Below, piece by piece: positions 16,919-25,707 of a stretch of DNA of 36,015 bases (position 1 is the first letter of the stretch; each line of letters starts with the position of its first letter). The notes below the pieces were generated by a model. The model searched no databases, was not told the DNA's origin, and saw nothing but the letters and a program-made list of their open reading frames with translations. The stretch lies in contig NZ_JAAKZV010000059.1 in NCBI RefSeq assembly GCF_011044975.1, positions 1 through 36,015 on the forward strand. The letters run 5' to 3'. Both the position numbers and the translations under genes were made by a program. This stretch comes from Streptomyces coryli (lineage in GTDB: Bacteria; Actinomycetota; Actinomycetes; Streptomycetales; Streptomycetaceae).

Positions 16919-17725
16919 TCAGCCGAGAACGGGCAGCACCGCACCCAGATCCGCCCGCTCCCCGCTCGCGCTGACGGCGGCCGCATCGAGGGCATCACCC
17001 CAGGTCGTACGGCCCGTGGCGAGCCGCAGCCAGGTCAGCGGGCCGGTCTCCACGACATTCGGCGGCGTGCCCCGGGTGTGCCGCGGCCCCTCGATGCACT
17101 GCACCACCGCGTACGGCGGGATCCGCACCTCCACCGCGCCGCCCGGCGCCTTCGCCGCGAGCGCGTCGGCCAGCAGCCGGACGGCGCCCGCGAGCGCGTG
17201 GCGGTTCAGGGCCACCTCGACGCCCGTCGCCCGCGCGAGGTCGTCGCTGTGCACGGCGAGTTCGACGAGGCGGGTCACCGTGAAGTCGAGCGCGCGCATG
17301 GCGCCGAAGGCGTGCGGCACGATGCGGTCGGCGCGCAGCGCCTCCTCGCGGCAGGCGGCCAGCCGCCCGGCGACGGCGTCGAGTTCGGCGACGACGTCCG
17401 GCGCCGCGGCCACCACCTCGTGCGTCTCGGTGTCGATCCGGTCCGCGATGGACGAGGTGAGCGTGGCCCAGCTGTTGAGGTCCGTCACCGCGGTGCCGCG
17501 CGCCGGCGCGGGCTCGGCGAGCAGCCGCGGGACGGCGTCGGCCTGCCGCGCGATGTGCGCGAGCAGCGTGCGCACGTCCCACCCCGGCAGCCCGGACGGC
17601 AGCGCGAGCGAGGCATCCCCGAGACCGGCGGCGAGCGAACGGACCGCTTGCAGCTGCCCGTTCAGCGCGTCCCAGGTCTTCTTCGGGTCGTACGTGCGCG
17701 GCTTGCGCTTGGTGGCGGGAGGCAT
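16919..17725 (-). CDS. Maleylpyruvate-isomerase-like / sterol-carrier family protein
   Basis: A 268-residue soluble protein. The N-terminal half is a DinB/MDMPI-type helical bundle, with SGLPGWDVRTLLAHIARQAD including the histidine that in mycothiol-dependent isomerases helps bind metal. The motif VTRLVELAVHSDDLARATG in the middle adds a second conserved histidine. The C-terminal part (about 185-268) resembles the small SCP2-like domain found in these actinobacterial proteins. The family includes mycothiol-dependent maleylpyruvate isomerase, but most members have no proven substrate. It lies 41 bp upstream of the ArsR gene on the same strand, and the purSQL terminator separates it from purL. 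Confidence 0.8.
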   Translation of the reverse strand: MPPATKRKPRTYDPKKTWDALNGQLQAVRSLAAGLGDASLALPSGLPGWDVRTLLAHIARQADAVPRLLAEPAPARGTAVTDLNSWATLTSSIADRIDTETHEVVAAAPDVVAELDAVAGRLAACREEALRADRIVPHAFGAMRALDFTVTRLVELAVHSDDLARATGVEVALNRHALAGAVRLLADALAAKAPGGAVEVRIPPYAVVQCIEGPRHTRGTPPNVVETGPLTWLRLATGRTTWGDALDAAAVSASGERADLGAVLPVLG

Positions 17726-17740
17726 GCGGCGAGCGTAACG

Positions 17741-17777
17741 CGGCCCCCCGCCCGGAATGTCCCCGGGCGGGGGGCCG
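17741..17777 (-). terminator. Intrinsic terminator of the purSQL operon
   Basis: A perfect 15-bp stem (17741-17755 with 17763-17777) and a 7-nt loop, 18 bases after the purL stop codon. Confidence 0.88.
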
Positions 17778-17795
17778 TCACGCGTTGTTCGCCGC

Positions 17796-20045
17796 TCAGC
17801 CGAAGAGCGCCGGAATCGTCGCTTCCCATACGGAGCGGAGCTCGCTCAGCGGCAGGCTGAACTGGCCCTGCAGCTCCACGGCATCGCCGTCCACCACGCC
17901 GATACGGGTCGCCGGCAGCCCGCGAGCGCCGCACATGTCCGTAAACCGGAGCTCCTCGCTCCGCGGCACCGCGACGACCGCGCGCCCCTGGGACTCGGAG
18001 AACAGGAACGTCGTCGCGTCCAGCCCGTCCGGCAGCACCAGCCGCGCGCCGTGGCCGCCCTTGAGGCAGGACTCCACGACCGCCTGGATCAGACCGCCGT
18101 CGCTCAGGTCGTGGGCGGCGTCGATCATGCCGTCCCGCGACGCCGAGATCAGGATCTCGCCGAGCAGCCGCTCCCGCTCCAGGTCCACCGCCGGCGGCTG
18201 TCCGCCGAGGTGGCCGTGGATGACGTCCGACCAGGCCGAGCCGCCGAACTCCTCGCGGGTGTCGCCGAGGAGGTACAGCAGCTGACCCTCCTCCGCGAAG
18301 GCCATCGGCGTACGGCGCGCGACATCGTCGATCACGCCGAGCACGCCGACCACCGGGGTCGGGTGGATGGCGGCGTCGCCGGTCTGGTTGTAGAGCGAGA
18401 CATTGCCGCCGGTGACCGGCGTGCCCAGCTCCAGGCAGCCGTCCGCGAGCCCCTTGCAGGCCTCGGCGAACTGCCACATGCCGGCCGGGTCCTCCGGCGA
18501 CGGGAAGTTCAGGCAGTCGGTGATCGCCAGCGGCTTGGCGCCGGTCGCGGCCACGTTCCGGTACGACTCCGCCAGCGCCAGCTGCGCACCCTGGTACGGG
18601 TCGAGCTTGGCGTAACGGCCGTTGCCGTCCGTGGAGATGGCGACGCCCAGGCCGGTCTCGTCGTCGATACGGATCATGCCGGAGTCCTCCGGCTGGGACA
18701 GCACGGTGTTCCCCAGCACGAAGCGGTCGTACTGCGACGTGATCCAGGACTTGTCGGCCTGGTTCGGGGACGCGACCAGCTTCAGGACCTGCCCGCGCAG
18801 CTCGTCGCCGTCAGCCGCCCGCGCCAGCTTCGACGCATCGTCCGCCTGCAGCGCGTCCAGCCACTCGGGCCGCGCCATCGGCCGCTCGTATACGGGGCCG
18901 TCGTGCGCGACCGTGCGCGGCGGGACGTCGACGATCTGCTCGCCGTGCCAGAAGATCTCCAGCCGGTCGCCGTCGGTCACCTCGCCGATGACGGTGGCGA
19001 TGACGTCCCACTTCTCGCAGATGGCAAGGAACTTGTCGACCTTGCCCGGCTCCACGACCGCGCACATGCGCTCCTGCGACTCGCTCATGAGGATCTCCTC
19101 GGGCGAGAGCGTGGAGTCGCGCAGCGGCACATCGTCGAGCTCGACGCGCATGCCGCCGGTGCCGTTGGAGGCGAGCTCACTCGTCGCGCAGGAAAGCCCC
19201 GCCGCACCCAGGTCCTGGATGCCGACGACGAGGTCCTCGGCGAAGGCCTCCAGGGTGCACTCGATGAGCAGCTTCTCCTGGAACGGGTCGCCGACCTGGA
19301 CCGCCGGGCGCTTGCTCGGCTTGCTGGAGTCGAAGGTCTCGGAGGCGAGGATCGAGGCGCCGCCGATGCCGTCGCCACCGGTCCTGGCGCCGTACAGAAT
19401 GACCTTGTTGCCGACGCCCGCGGCCTTCGCCAGGTGGATGTCCTCGTGCTTCATCACGCCCACGCAGAGGGCGTTGACCAGCGGGTTGCCCTGGTAGCAG
19501 TCGTCGAAGACGACCTCGCCGCCGATGTTCGGCAGGCCCAGGCAGTTGCCGTAGCCGCCGATGCCCGCGACCACGCCCGGCAGCACCCGCTTGGTGTCCG
19601 GGTGGTCGGCGGCGCCGAAGCGCAGCGGGTCCATGACGGCGACCGGGCGGGCGCCCATCGCGATGATGTCGCGGACGATGCCGCCGATGCCGGTGGCGGC
19701 GCCCTGGTAAGGCTCCACGTACGACGGGTGGTTGTGGGACTCGACCTTGAAGGTGACCGCGTAGCCCTGGCCGACGTCCACGACGCCCGCCTGCTCGCCG
19801 ATGCCGACGAGCATGGCGTCGGAGGCCGGGGCCTTGTCGCCGAACTGCTTCAGGTGCACCTTGCTGGACTTGTACGAGCAGTGCTCCGACCACATAACGG
19901 AGTACATGGCGAGCTCGGCGCCGGTCGGGCGGCGGCCGAGGATCTCGCGGATCTGCGCGTACTCGTTCTCCTTGAGGCCGAGCTCCGCCCAGGGGAGCTC
20001 GGTCTCAGGGGTCTGTTCGGCGTGCTTGACGCTGTCCAAAGTCAT
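17796..20045 (-). CDS. purL: Phosphoribosylformylglycinamidine synthase, large subunit
   Basis: A 749-residue PurL of the short form, which needs separate PurS and PurQ. It shows the catalytic [10 protein letters not shown], the nucleotide-binding [17 protein letters not shown] with [13 protein letters not shown], and the second superfamily repeat with [16 protein letters not shown] and [11 protein letters not shown]. It converts FGAR to FGAM using ammonia delivered from PurQ. The ATG overlaps the purQ stop codon (ATGA), so synthesis of the two is coupled. It is the last gene of the operon, with a strong terminator just downstream. Confidence 0.97.
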   Translation of the reverse strand: MTLDSVKHAEQTPETELPWAELGLKENEYAQIREILGRRPTGAELAMYSVMWSEHCSYKSSKVHLKQFGDKAPASDAMLVGIGEQAGVVDVGQGYAVTFKVESHNHPSYVEPYQGAATGIGGIVRDIIAMGARPVAVMDPLRFGAADHPDTKRVLPGVVAGIGGYGNCLGLPNIGGEVVFDDCYQGNPLVNALCVGVMKHEDIHLAKAAGVGNKVILYGARTGGDGIGGASILASETFDSSKPSKRPAVQVGDPFQEKLLIECTLEAFAEDLVVGIQDLGAAGLSCATSELASNGTGGMRVELDDVPLRDSTLSPEEILMSESQERMCAVVEPGKVDKFLAICEKWDVIATVIGEVTDGDRLEIFWHGEQIVDVPPRTVAHDGPVYERPMARPEWLDALQADDASKLARAADGDELRGQVLKLVASPNQADKSWITSQYDRFVLGNTVLSQPEDSGMIRIDDETGLGVAISTDGNGRYAKLDPYQGAQLALAESYRNVAATGAKPLAITDCLNFPSPEDPAGMWQFAEACKGLADGCLELGTPVTGGNVSLYNQTGDAAIHPTPVVGVLGVIDDVARRTPMAFAEEGQLLYLLGDTREEFGGSAWSDVIHGHLGGQPPAVDLERERLLGEILISASRDGMIDAAHDLSDGGLIQAVVESCLKGGHGARLVLPDGLDATTFLFSESQGRAVVAVPRSEELRFTDMCGARGLPATRIGVVDGDAVELQGQFSLPLSELRSVWEATIPALFG

Positions 20046-20722
20046 GCGCTGACCAGCCTCTTGAGGATCGAGGTGAAGAAGCCGAGCCCGTCGGTGCGGC
20101 CGGTGCCGATGAGCGGCTCGACGGCGTGCTCGGGGTGCGGCATGAGGCCGACGACGTTGCCGGCGGCGTTGGTGATGCCGGCGATGTCGCGGAGCGAGCC
20201 GTTGGGGTTGCCGTCCACGTACCGGAAGGCGACCCGCCCCTCGGCCTCCAGCTCGTCCAGGGTCCGCTCGTCGGCGGTGTAGCGGCCGTCGATGTTCTTG
20301 AGCGGGATGTAGATCTCCTGCCCGGACTCGTAATCCGCGGTCCAGGCGGTGTCCGCGTTCTCCACCCGGAGCTTCTGGTCCTTGCAGATGAAGTGCAGGT
20401 GGTTGTTACGGAGCATGGCGCCCGGCAGCAGATGGGATTCCGTCAGCACCTGGAAGCCGTTGCAGATGCCGAGCACCGGCATGCCGGCCTTGGCCTGCCC
20501 GATGACGGTTTCCATGACGGGCGAAAAGCGCGAGATGGCGCCGGCCCGGAGATAGTCGCCGTACGAGAAGCCGCCCGGAAGGACGACCGCGTCGACCTGG
20601 TGCAGGTCCTTGTCGCGGTGCCACAGCGAAACCGGCTCGGCGCCGGCCAGCTTGACGGCCCGCAGCGCGTCCCGGTCGTCGAGACTGCCCGGAAAAGTGA
20701 CGACGCCAATACGGGTAGTCAC
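20042..20722 (-). CDS. purQ: Phosphoribosylformylglycinamidine synthase, glutaminase subunit
   Basis: A 226-residue class I glutamine amidotransferase. Cys87 in [12 protein letters not shown] is the nucleophile, [18 protein letters not shown] is the PurQ-specific loop, and HPEH near the C-terminus supplies the catalytic histidine and glutamate. It releases ammonia from glutamine for PurL. The GTG overlaps the purS stop (GTGA), and its own stop overlaps purL. Such tight coupling fits the PurLQS complex, which must be assembled together. Confidence 0.97.
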   Translation of the reverse strand: MTTRIGVVTFPGSLDDRDALRAVKLAGAEPVSLWHRDKDLHQVDAVVLPGGFSYGDYLRAGAISRFSPVMETVIGQAKAGMPVLGICNGFQVLTESHLLPGAMLRNNHLHFICKDQKLRVENADTAWTADYESGQEIYIPLKNIDGRYTADERTLDELEAEGRVAFRYVDGNPNGSLRDIAGITNAAGNVVGLMPHPEHAVEPLIGTGRTDGLGFFTSILKRLVSA

Positions 20723-20970
20723 TGCTGGTCCTCCACGCGCACGGTGAAGTCTTCGATGACGGTGTTGGCGAGGAACGTCTCGGCCATCTTGCGGATCTCG
20801 GCAAGGGCGGCTTCATCGGCCGGCCCCTCGATCTCGAGCTCGAAGCGCTTGCCCTGTCGGACGTCCGCGATCCCGTCGAAGCCCAGGCGCGGCAGCGCGC
20901 GCTGAACGGCCTGTCCCTGCGGGTCGAGGATCTCGGGCTTGAGCATGACGTCGACTACGACGCGTGCCAC
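20719..20970 (-). CDS. purS: Phosphoribosylformylglycinamidine synthase subunit PurS
   Basis: An 83-residue Pur[21 protein letters not shown] and [20 protein letters not shown] are the family signature, and the C-terminus ends in [15 protein letters not shown]. PurS dimers bridge PurL and PurQ and hold the ammonia channel together. The GTG at 20970 has GGGAG eight bases upstream. It is the first gene of the operon. The region before it also serves the divergent lsr2-like gene and holds a TCTAC-GCGA-GTAGA inverted repeat. Confidence 0.96.
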   Translation of the reverse strand: MARVVVDVMLKPEILDPQGQAVQRALPRLGFDGIADVRQGKRFELEIEGPADEAALAEIRKMAETFLANTVIEDFTVRVEDQQ

Positions 20971-21260
20971 TGGTAGCTCCCGGTGGTGGTGTTGGGGCGG
21001 TTCGGCCAGCGTACCGGGTTCGAAAATCTACGCGAGTAGATATCCTCGGTTACGTTACAGCATCAGCACCGATACCCTCTTGGAAGGCAGCCGCAGAAAT
21101 CGTATGGTCCAGATTGCGGCATGACACGCGGGGATAAATCAATCCGCTTCGCAATCAATGCTGCCGCTGTTAGAAATAAAAAGCACTGATCCATATCCCT
21201 CCGGATCTCCGAAACACCGCACGTCAGCGGCGCTCGGAGCCGTATGAAAGGACCGATTTC
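20971..21260. promoter_or_regulatory. Divergent purS / lsr2-like intergenic region
   Basis: A 290-bp gap, noticeably AT-richer than the genes around it between about 21,020 and 21,210. It holds the inverted repeat TCTAC-GCGA-GTAGA (21027-21040) on the purS side. Just before the lsr2-like gene, CTCCGA and TCGGAG could form a leader hairpin. AT-rich DNA is the preferred target of Lsr2 proteins, so autoregulation is plausible. Confidence 0.5.
21148..21176 (+). promoter_or_regulatory. Candidate promoter of the lsr2-like gene
   Basis: TTCGCA (21148-21153) and TAGAAA (21171-21176) are separated by 17 bp, each matching four of six consensus bases. The predicted leader is about 78 nt and ends in AAAGGA before the GTG. 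Confidence 0.4.
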
Positions 21261-21578
21261 GTGGCGCAGCGCGTAGTGGTGACCCTGTCCGACGACATCG
21301 AGGGCGGCGACGCTTCCGAGACGGTCATCTTCGGTCTTGACGGGAAGTCGTACGAGATCGACCTCAACAAGACCAATGCAAAGAAACTGCGCACCGCGCT
21401 GGCCCCCTACCTCGAGGCCGGCCGCAAGCGTTCGAACTCGGGCAAGGCCTTCAAGCGCACCTCCCTCGCCCCCGACCCGGCGACGGTACGGGCCTGGGCG
21501 CAGTCGCACGGCAAGGAGGTCCCGGCCCGCGGGCGGATCCCGAAGCGGATCTACGAGGAGTTCGAGGCCGCGCACTGA
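21261..21578 (+). CDS. lsrL: Lsr2-family nucleoid protein, paralogue (LsrL type)
   Basis: A 105-residue Lsr2 homologue. The N-terminal oligomerisation domain has VAQRVVVTLSDDIEGG and VIFGLDGKSYEIDL. A basic linker (KRSNSGKAFKR) leads to the C-terminal domain with VRAWAQSHGKEV and the AT-hook-like ARGRIP. Lsr2 proteins bridge AT-rich DNA and silence horizontally acquired and secondary-metabolite genes. This copy is next to purS, as the second paralogue is in S. coelicolor (SCO4076 by memory). The classical lsr2 lies 13 kb to the right. The GTG at 21261 has AAAGGA eight bases upstream. The two proteins differ most in the linker. Confidence 0.93.
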   Translation: MAQRVVVTLSDDIEGGDASETVIFGLDGKSYEIDLNKTNAKKLRTALAPYLEAGRKRSNSGKAFKRTSLAPDPATVRAWAQSHGKEVPARGRIPKRIYEEFEAAH

Positions 21579-21609
21579 AGTCCCGGAGTACGGGCCCGCA
21601 GCAACCGAC

Positions 21610-21640
21610 TTGCGCCGCACCCCCGGCCGTGGGCTAGAGT
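21610..21640 (+). promoter_or_regulatory. Candidate promoter of tRNA-Gly(TCC)
   Basis: TTGCGC (21610-21615) and TAGAGT (21635-21640) with a 19-bp spacer, ending 43 bp before the tRNA. The -10 is good; the spacing is slightly long. Confidence 0.4.
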
Positions 21641-21683
21641 CTGCGCAGCGCCGCAGGGCGGGTGAAAGCCCAGCCCCGGCCGC

Positions 21684-21755
21684 GCGGGTGTAGCTCAGTA
21701 GTAGAGCGCCCTCTTTCCAAGAGGGAGGCGCAGTGTGCGATTCCTGTCACCCGCT
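21684..21755 (+). tRNA. tRNA-Gly (TCC) with abnormal D-loop and T-arm
   Basis: A 72-nt cloverleaf. The acceptor GCGGGTG/CACCCGC is perfect, the discriminator is T, the D-stem is GCTC/GAGC, and the anticodon stem CCCTC/GAGGG holds TTTCCAA, anticodon TCC. The D-loop reads AGTAGTA, so the invariant G18 is A. The T-arm reads GCAGTGTGCGATTCCTGT; it folds only with a bulged T in the stem, and the loop is TGCGATT instead of TTCGATT, replacing the invariant U55 by G. Both partners of the G18-psi55 tertiary pair are therefore changed. It is either a tRNA with a special job or a decaying one. Confidence 0.85.
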
Positions 21756-21782
21756 CGACTGCTGGTAGTATTCCGGCAGCAC

Positions 21783-21855
21783 GCGGACGTAGCTCAGCTG
21801 GTAGAGCGCAACCTTGCCAAGGTTGAGGTCGCCGGTTCGAACCCGGTCGTCCGCT
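21783..21855 (+). tRNA. tRNA-Gly (GCC), copy 1
   Basis: A canonical 73-nt cloverleaf. Acceptor GCGGACG/CGTCCGC, discriminator T, anticodon loop TTGCCAA with anticodon GCC between CAACC and GGTTG, and T-loop TTCGAAC. It is identical to the copy at 25635-25707 over 74 bases including one flanking C. CCA is not encoded. It lies 27 bp after tRNA-Gly(TCC) and probably shares its transcript. Confidence 0.96.
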
Positions 21856-21862
21856 CGTGAAT

Positions 21863-21895
21863 CGAAGGCCCTGGTCATTATGACCAGGGCCTTCG
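21863..21895 (+). terminator. Intrinsic terminator of the tRNA-Gly pair
   Basis: A perfect 15-bp stem, CGAAGGCCCTGGTCA with TGACCAGGGCCTTCG, and a TTA loop. Confidence 0.88.
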
Positions 21896-21985
21896 GCGTT
21901 CCCGGGGCCGTGAATGACATCTGTCATCAAGGCCGGTGACAGGCCGCACTCCCATACGTCCCCGCCCGCCGGGAGCCTGGAGTGC

Positions 21986-22924
21986 ATGGGGAACGCAAGA
22001 GCAACAGACACCGTCATCGAAGTCGCCGGACTGCGGCGGAGCTACGGCGCGTACGAGGCCGTGCGCGGCATCGACCTCGCCGTCGGCCGCGGCGAACTCT
22101 TCGCCCTGCTGGGCACCAACGGCGCCGGCAAGACCTCCACCCTCGAGCTGCTGGAGGGCCAGGCCGCGCCCTCGGCGGGCCAGGTCCGGGTGCTCGGCCG
22201 GGACCCGTACCGCGATCGCGCCGCGGTGCGCCCGCGGATCGGGGTGATGCTGCAGGAGGGCGGCTTCCCGATGGAGCTGACCGTCGCGGAGACCGCGCGG
22301 ATGTGGGCGGGCTGCACCAGCGGCGCCCGGCCCGTGACCGAGGCGCTGGAGATCGTGCGGCTGGCGGAGCGCCGGTCCGTAAGGGTCAAGCAGCTCTCCG
22401 GGGGCGAGCGGCGCCGTCTCGACCTCGCGCTGGCGCTGCTCGGGCGCCCTGAGGTGCTCTTCCTGGACGAGCCGACGACCGGCCTCGACGCGCAATCGCG
22501 CCGCGACACGTGGGAATTGATCCGGCAGCTCAAGGACAACGGCACGACCGTGGTGCTCACCACGCACTACCTGGAGGAGGCCGAGCAGCTGGCCGACCGG
22601 CTGGCGATCATGCACGGAGGGATGATCGCCTCCGCCGGCCGGGTCGCCGACGTCGTCGCCGAGCGGCCCTCGCGGATCAGCTTCGAGCTGCCGCCGGGCC
22701 ACTTCCTGGGGGACCTGCCGCCGCTGGCGCCGCTGGGCGTCACCGGGCACGAGGAGACCGGCAGGTCGGTCCGGCTGGAGACCCGTGACCTGCAGCGCAC
22801 CGCGACCGGGCTGCTGCTGTGGGCCGCCGACAAGGACCTGCAACTCCGGGCCCTGGACGCCCGCTCGGCGACCTTGGAAGAGGCGTTCATGCACATCGCG
22901 AAGGATCTGGAGGCGGCACGATGA
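21986..22924 (+). CDS. ABC transporter ATP-binding protein (ABC-2 exporter type)
   Basis: A 312-residue ATPase. Walker A GTNGAGKTS is at about residue 43, the Q-loop is in GVMLQEGGFP, the signature LSGGERRR is at about 138, Walker B with VLFLDEPTTGLD is at about 158, and the switch histidine is in LTTHYLEEAEQLADR. The C-terminal 80 residues are the DrrA/CcmA-type extension. The ATG at 21986 has GGGAG ten bases upstream; a longer frame would begin only 18 bp after the tRNA terminator and adds no conserved sequence. The stop overlaps the permease ATG. The substrate (drug, lipid or peptide) is not identifiable. Confidence 0.93.
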   Translation: MGNARATDTVIEVAGLRRSYGAYEAVRGIDLAVGRGELFALLGTNGAGKTSTLELLEGQAAPSAGQVRVLGRDPYRDRAAVRPRIGVMLQEGGFPMELTVAETARMWAGCTSGARPVTEALEIVRLAERRSVRVKQLSGGERRRLDLALALLGRPEVLFLDEPTTGLDAQSRRDTWELIRQLKDNGTTVVLTTHYLEEAEQLADRLAIMHGGMIASAGRVADVVAERPSRISFELPPGHFLGDLPPLAPLGVTGHEETGRSVRLETRDLQRTATGLLLWAADKDLQLRALDARSATLEEAFMHIAKDLEAAR

Positions 22925-23727
22925 CCACCCTGACCCCGGCCCCGGCCGGCTCCACCAGCCGGCCCACCGCCGCCGGCGGCCGGCTCGCCGCCCTCGGGCG
23001 GGCCGAGCTGACGCTGCTGCTGCGCAGCAGGGCGACCCTGGTCACCGCGGTGCTGCTGCCGAGCGTGACGGCCTTCGCGATGCGCGGCATGGTCAAGGGC
23101 CTCGACCTCGGCGGCACCGGCCTGTCGGTCGCCACCGTCATGCTGCCCGGCGCGCTGGCGACGGCGCTGTTCTTCGCCGTCTATACGAACCTGGTCGGCG
23201 TGTACGTCGTACGCCGCGAGGGCCTCGTGCTCAAGCGGCTGCGCAGCGGTGAGGTGCGCGACTGGGAGATCCTCGTCGGCAGCGCGCTGCCCGCGCTGGC
23301 GGTGGCGTTCGTGCAGTCCGTGCTGCTGGCGGTCGGGTTGACCGTATTCCTGGACGCCGCGGCGCCGCCCGCGCCGCATCTGGTGGTGCTCGGGCTGCTG
23401 CTCGGCATGGCGATGCTGGTCGCGGGGGCGGCGCTGACGGCGGCGTTCACCCGTACCGCGGAGAGCGCGCAGCTGACCTTCCTGCCGTTCCTGCTGGTGA
23501 CCATGGCCGCGTCCGGGGTCTTCGCGCCGCGCGAGCTGCTGCCGGACGCCGCGGCCGAGGTGGCGGACCGGCTGCCGTTCTCGCCGGTGATGGACCTGCT
23601 GCGGGGCGGCTGGACGGGGGACCTGGGTGCCGTCGATCAGCTGCGGCTGACGCTGCTGGCTTTGGTCTGGACGGGCGTGGCCGTGTTTGCTGTACACCGG
23701 CGGTTCCGGTGGGGACCGCGGAGTTGA
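22921..23727 (+). CDS. ABC-2 type permease
   Basis: A 268-residue integral membrane protein with about six hydrophobic segments. After a Pro/Thr-rich N-terminus comes the ABC-2 pattern: LLLRSRATLVTAVLLPSVTA as TM1, ATALFFAVYTNLVGVYVVRR, then REGLVLKRLRSGEVRDWEIL as the cytoplasmic coupling helix. The late motif PFSPVMDLLRGGWTG is typical of DrrB-like permeases. The ATG overlaps the ATPase stop codon (ATGA), so the two subunits are coupled. Two permease and two ATPase chains should make one exporter. The sensor kinase gene begins 20 bp after its stop. Confidence 0.92.
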   Translation: MTTLTPAPAGSTSRPTAAGGRLAALGRAELTLLLRSRATLVTAVLLPSVTAFAMRGMVKGLDLGGTGLSVATVMLPGALATALFFAVYTNLVGVYVVRREGLVLKRLRSGEVRDWEILVGSALPALAVAFVQSVLLAVGLTVFLDAAAPPAPHLVVLGLLLGMAMLVAGAALTAAFTRTAESAQLTFLPFLLVTMAASGVFAPRELLPDAAAEVADRLPFSPVMDLLRGGWTGDLGAVDQLRLTLLALVWTGVAVFAVHRRFRWGPRS

Positions 23728-23747
23728 GCGCCAAGGAGCGGCCGGGA

Positions 23748-24968
23748 ATGAGCGTGGCGAGTTGGGTGGAGCGGCTCGGGGGCCCGGACGGCCCCGCCCG
23801 CTACCGCCGCTACACGCTCTCCAGCGTCGGCTTCTTCGCCGTCTTCGAGGCGGGGCTGTGGGTGTACTGGATCGCGGGGCGCACCGGAGACGGCGTCGGC
23901 GCGGTCGGGCTCACCTTGGTGGCGGTGCTGGGCGCGGCGCACGTCGGCGTCCAGCTGCTGCTCATCCGCGCGGCCCTGCGGCACTATCTCGGCGCCGGGC
24001 CCCGGCCCGACGGGCTGGTCGCGCTGTTCACCGCGGTGACCCTCGCCATCGCCGCCCTGGGCTGCGTGCTGCTGGCCGACGGCCGTATCGATGACAAGGA
24101 CCTGGGGCCGTACCTGCTGTGGCTCCTGATGTTCTCCGCCGGACCGCCGGCCCTCGCGCTGCCGCTCCGCGCCGGCGCCGTGCTCATCGCGGCGGTGATG
24201 GTGGTGTCGATCGGAGCGGGCGCCGCGACCGGTATGTCGGGCGAGCCGCTGGCCCTCGTCATCGGCGTCAGCGTGATCCTGGTGCCGTTCATGGCGGCGG
24301 CGATGCGCCTATCCGGCTGGGCCGTGCACCTCGTCGAGGAGCTGGTCGCGGCCCGGGAGACCCAGTCCCGGCTCGCCGTCGCCGAGGAGCGGCTGCGCTT
24401 CAGCCGGGACCTGCACGACGTGCTGGGCCGCAATCTCGCCGTCGTGGCGCTGAAGAGCGAGCTCGCGGTCAAGCTGGCGCGGCGCGGCCAGGAGGCGGCC
24501 GTCGACCAGATGGTGGAGGTGCAGCGGATCGCGCAGGAGTCGCAGCGCGAGATCCGTTCGCTGGTACGGGGCTACCGCGCCGCCGACCTGCACGCCGAAC
24601 TGGCCGGCGCCAGGTCCGTACTCGAAGCCGCCGGGATCGACTGCCGGATCGAGGAAGGCCCGGCCGGGCGGCTGCCCGCCGAGACCCAGTCGGCGCTCGG
24701 CTGGGTCGTCCGCGAGGGCACCACGAATGTGCTGCGGCACGCGTCCGGCGCCTCGCGCTGCGAGGTGTCGGTGCGCGCGACCGGCTCGGGCGCGGTGGCG
24801 CTGGTGATGGCGAACGACGGGGCCGTGGCCGCCGACGCGGGCACCGGCACCGGGCTGCCGGGCCTGCGCGAGCGGCTGGCCGACCTGGGCGGCACGCTGG
24901 CCACCGAGCGGCGTCCGGACGGCACCTTCCGGCTGACGGCACAGATCCCCTGGGAGGACGAAACGTGA
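23748..24968 (+). CDS. Sensor histidine kinase (DesK/LiaS-like)
   Basis: A 406-residue sensor. About five or six hydrophobic segments span residues 25-190 with short loops. A cytoplasmic coiled linker leads to the H-box FSRDLHDVLGRNLAVVALK with H223. The ATPase domain has WVVREGTTNVLRHASG (N-box) and GTGLPGLRERLADLGG (G-box). I chose the ATG at 23748, which has AAGGAG nine bases upstream, over the GTG at 23709 inside the permease gene. It overlaps the response regulator start. Membrane-embedded sensors beside ABC-2 exporters commonly report envelope or drug stress and control the exporter. Confidence 0.92.
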   Translation: MSVASWVERLGGPDGPARYRRYTLSSVGFFAVFEAGLWVYWIAGRTGDGVGAVGLTLVAVLGAAHVGVQLLLIRAALRHYLGAGPRPDGLVALFTAVTLAIAALGCVLLADGRIDDKDLGPYLLWLLMFSAGPPALALPLRAGAVLIAAVMVVSIGAGAATGMSGEPLALVIGVSVILVPFMAAAMRLSGWAVHLVEELVAARETQSRLAVAEERLRFSRDLHDVLGRNLAVVALKSELAVKLARRGQEAAVDQMVEVQRIAQESQREIRSLVRGYRAADLHAELAGARSVLEAAGIDCRIEEGPAGRLPAETQSALGWVVREGTTNVLRHASGASRCEVSVRATGSGAVALVMANDGAVAADAGTGTGLPGLRERLADLGGTLATERRPDGTFRLTAQIPWEDET

Positions 24969-25570
24969 TCAAGGTGCTGCTGGCCGACGACGAGCACCTC
25001 ATCCGCGGCGCGCTCGCCGCGCTGCTCGCCCTCGAGGACGACATCGGCGTGGTCGCCGAGGCGGGTTCGGGCGACGAGGCGCTCGCCATGGCCCGGGCGC
25101 ACCGCCCCGATGTGGCCGTCCTCGACCTGCAGATGCCGGGACCCGACGGCATCGCGGTGGCGGCACGGCTGCGCGCCGACGTGCCGGAGTGCACGCCGAT
25201 GATCGTCACCAGCCACGCCCGCGCCGGCGCACTGAAGCAGGCCCTCGCCGCGGGCGTGCGCGGCTTCGTACCCAAGACGGTGTCGGCGCAGCGGCTCGCC
25301 GAGATCATCCGTACGGTGCACGCCGGCGGCCGCTACGTCGACCCGGAACTCGCGGCCGACGCGATCGCCGCGGGCGACTCCCCGCTGACCGAGCGCGAGG
25401 CGGAGCTGCTGGAGCTGGCGGCGGACGGGGCGCCGATCGCCGAGATCGCGGCCCGCGCGGCGCTCTCGCCCGGAACCGTACGGAATTACCTCTCCGCCGC
25501 CGCGGCGAAGCTCGGCGCCGAGAACCGGCACGTCGCGGCCCGGCTGGCCCGCGAGCGCGGCTGGCTGTGA
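24965..25570 (+). CDS. NarL/DesR-family response regulator
   Basis: A 201-residue response regulator starting at GTG 24965 inside the kinase stop (GTGA). The receiver has D8-D9, phospho-acceptor D54 in VAVLDLQMPGPDG, a threonine/serine switch in MIVTSHARAG and lysine in FVPKTV. The LuxR helix-turn-helix is at about 135-200, with LTEREAELLELAADG and SPGTVRNYLSAAAAKLGAEN. It resembles DesR of Bacillus in the short linker. It is the last gene of a four-gene unit, ATPase, permease, kinase, regulator, with overlaps or short gaps throughout; a tRNA-Gly promoter follows. Confidence 0.93.
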   Translation: MIKVLLADDEHLIRGALAALLALEDDIGVVAEAGSGDEALAMARAHRPDVAVLDLQMPGPDGIAVAARLRADVPECTPMIVTSHARAGALKQALAAGVRGFVPKTVSAQRLAEIIRTVHAGGRYVDPELAADAIAAGDSPLTEREAELLELAADGAPIAEIAARAALSPGTVRNYLSAAAAKLGAENRHVAARLARERGWL

Positions 25571-25619
25571 CCCTGCTCGCGCCCTTGCCGCAGCGGCCTG
25601 GAGCACGAAATACGTCGGT

Positions 25620-25625
25620 TATAGT
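25620..25625 (+). promoter_or_regulatory. -10 box of second tRNA-Gly(GCC)
   Basis: TATAGT lies nine bases before the tRNA, too close for a leader longer than a few bases. No convincing -35 is seen. The other copy of this tRNA has a different upstream flank. Confidence 0.45.
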
Positions 25626-25634
25626 TGGAGCAGT

Positions 25635-25707
25635 GCGGACGTAGCTCAGCTGGTAGAGCGCAACCTTGCCAAGGTTGAGGTCGCCGGTTCGAACCCGGTC
25701 GTCCGCT
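25635..25707 (+). tRNA. tRNA-Gly (GCC), copy 2
   Basis: Identical in all 73 bases to the copy at 21783-21855 and in the same orientation. The flanks differ; here the gene is followed by CCA, so TCCA is encoded. Together the two copies bracket the ABC exporter and its two-component system. Confidence 0.96.
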
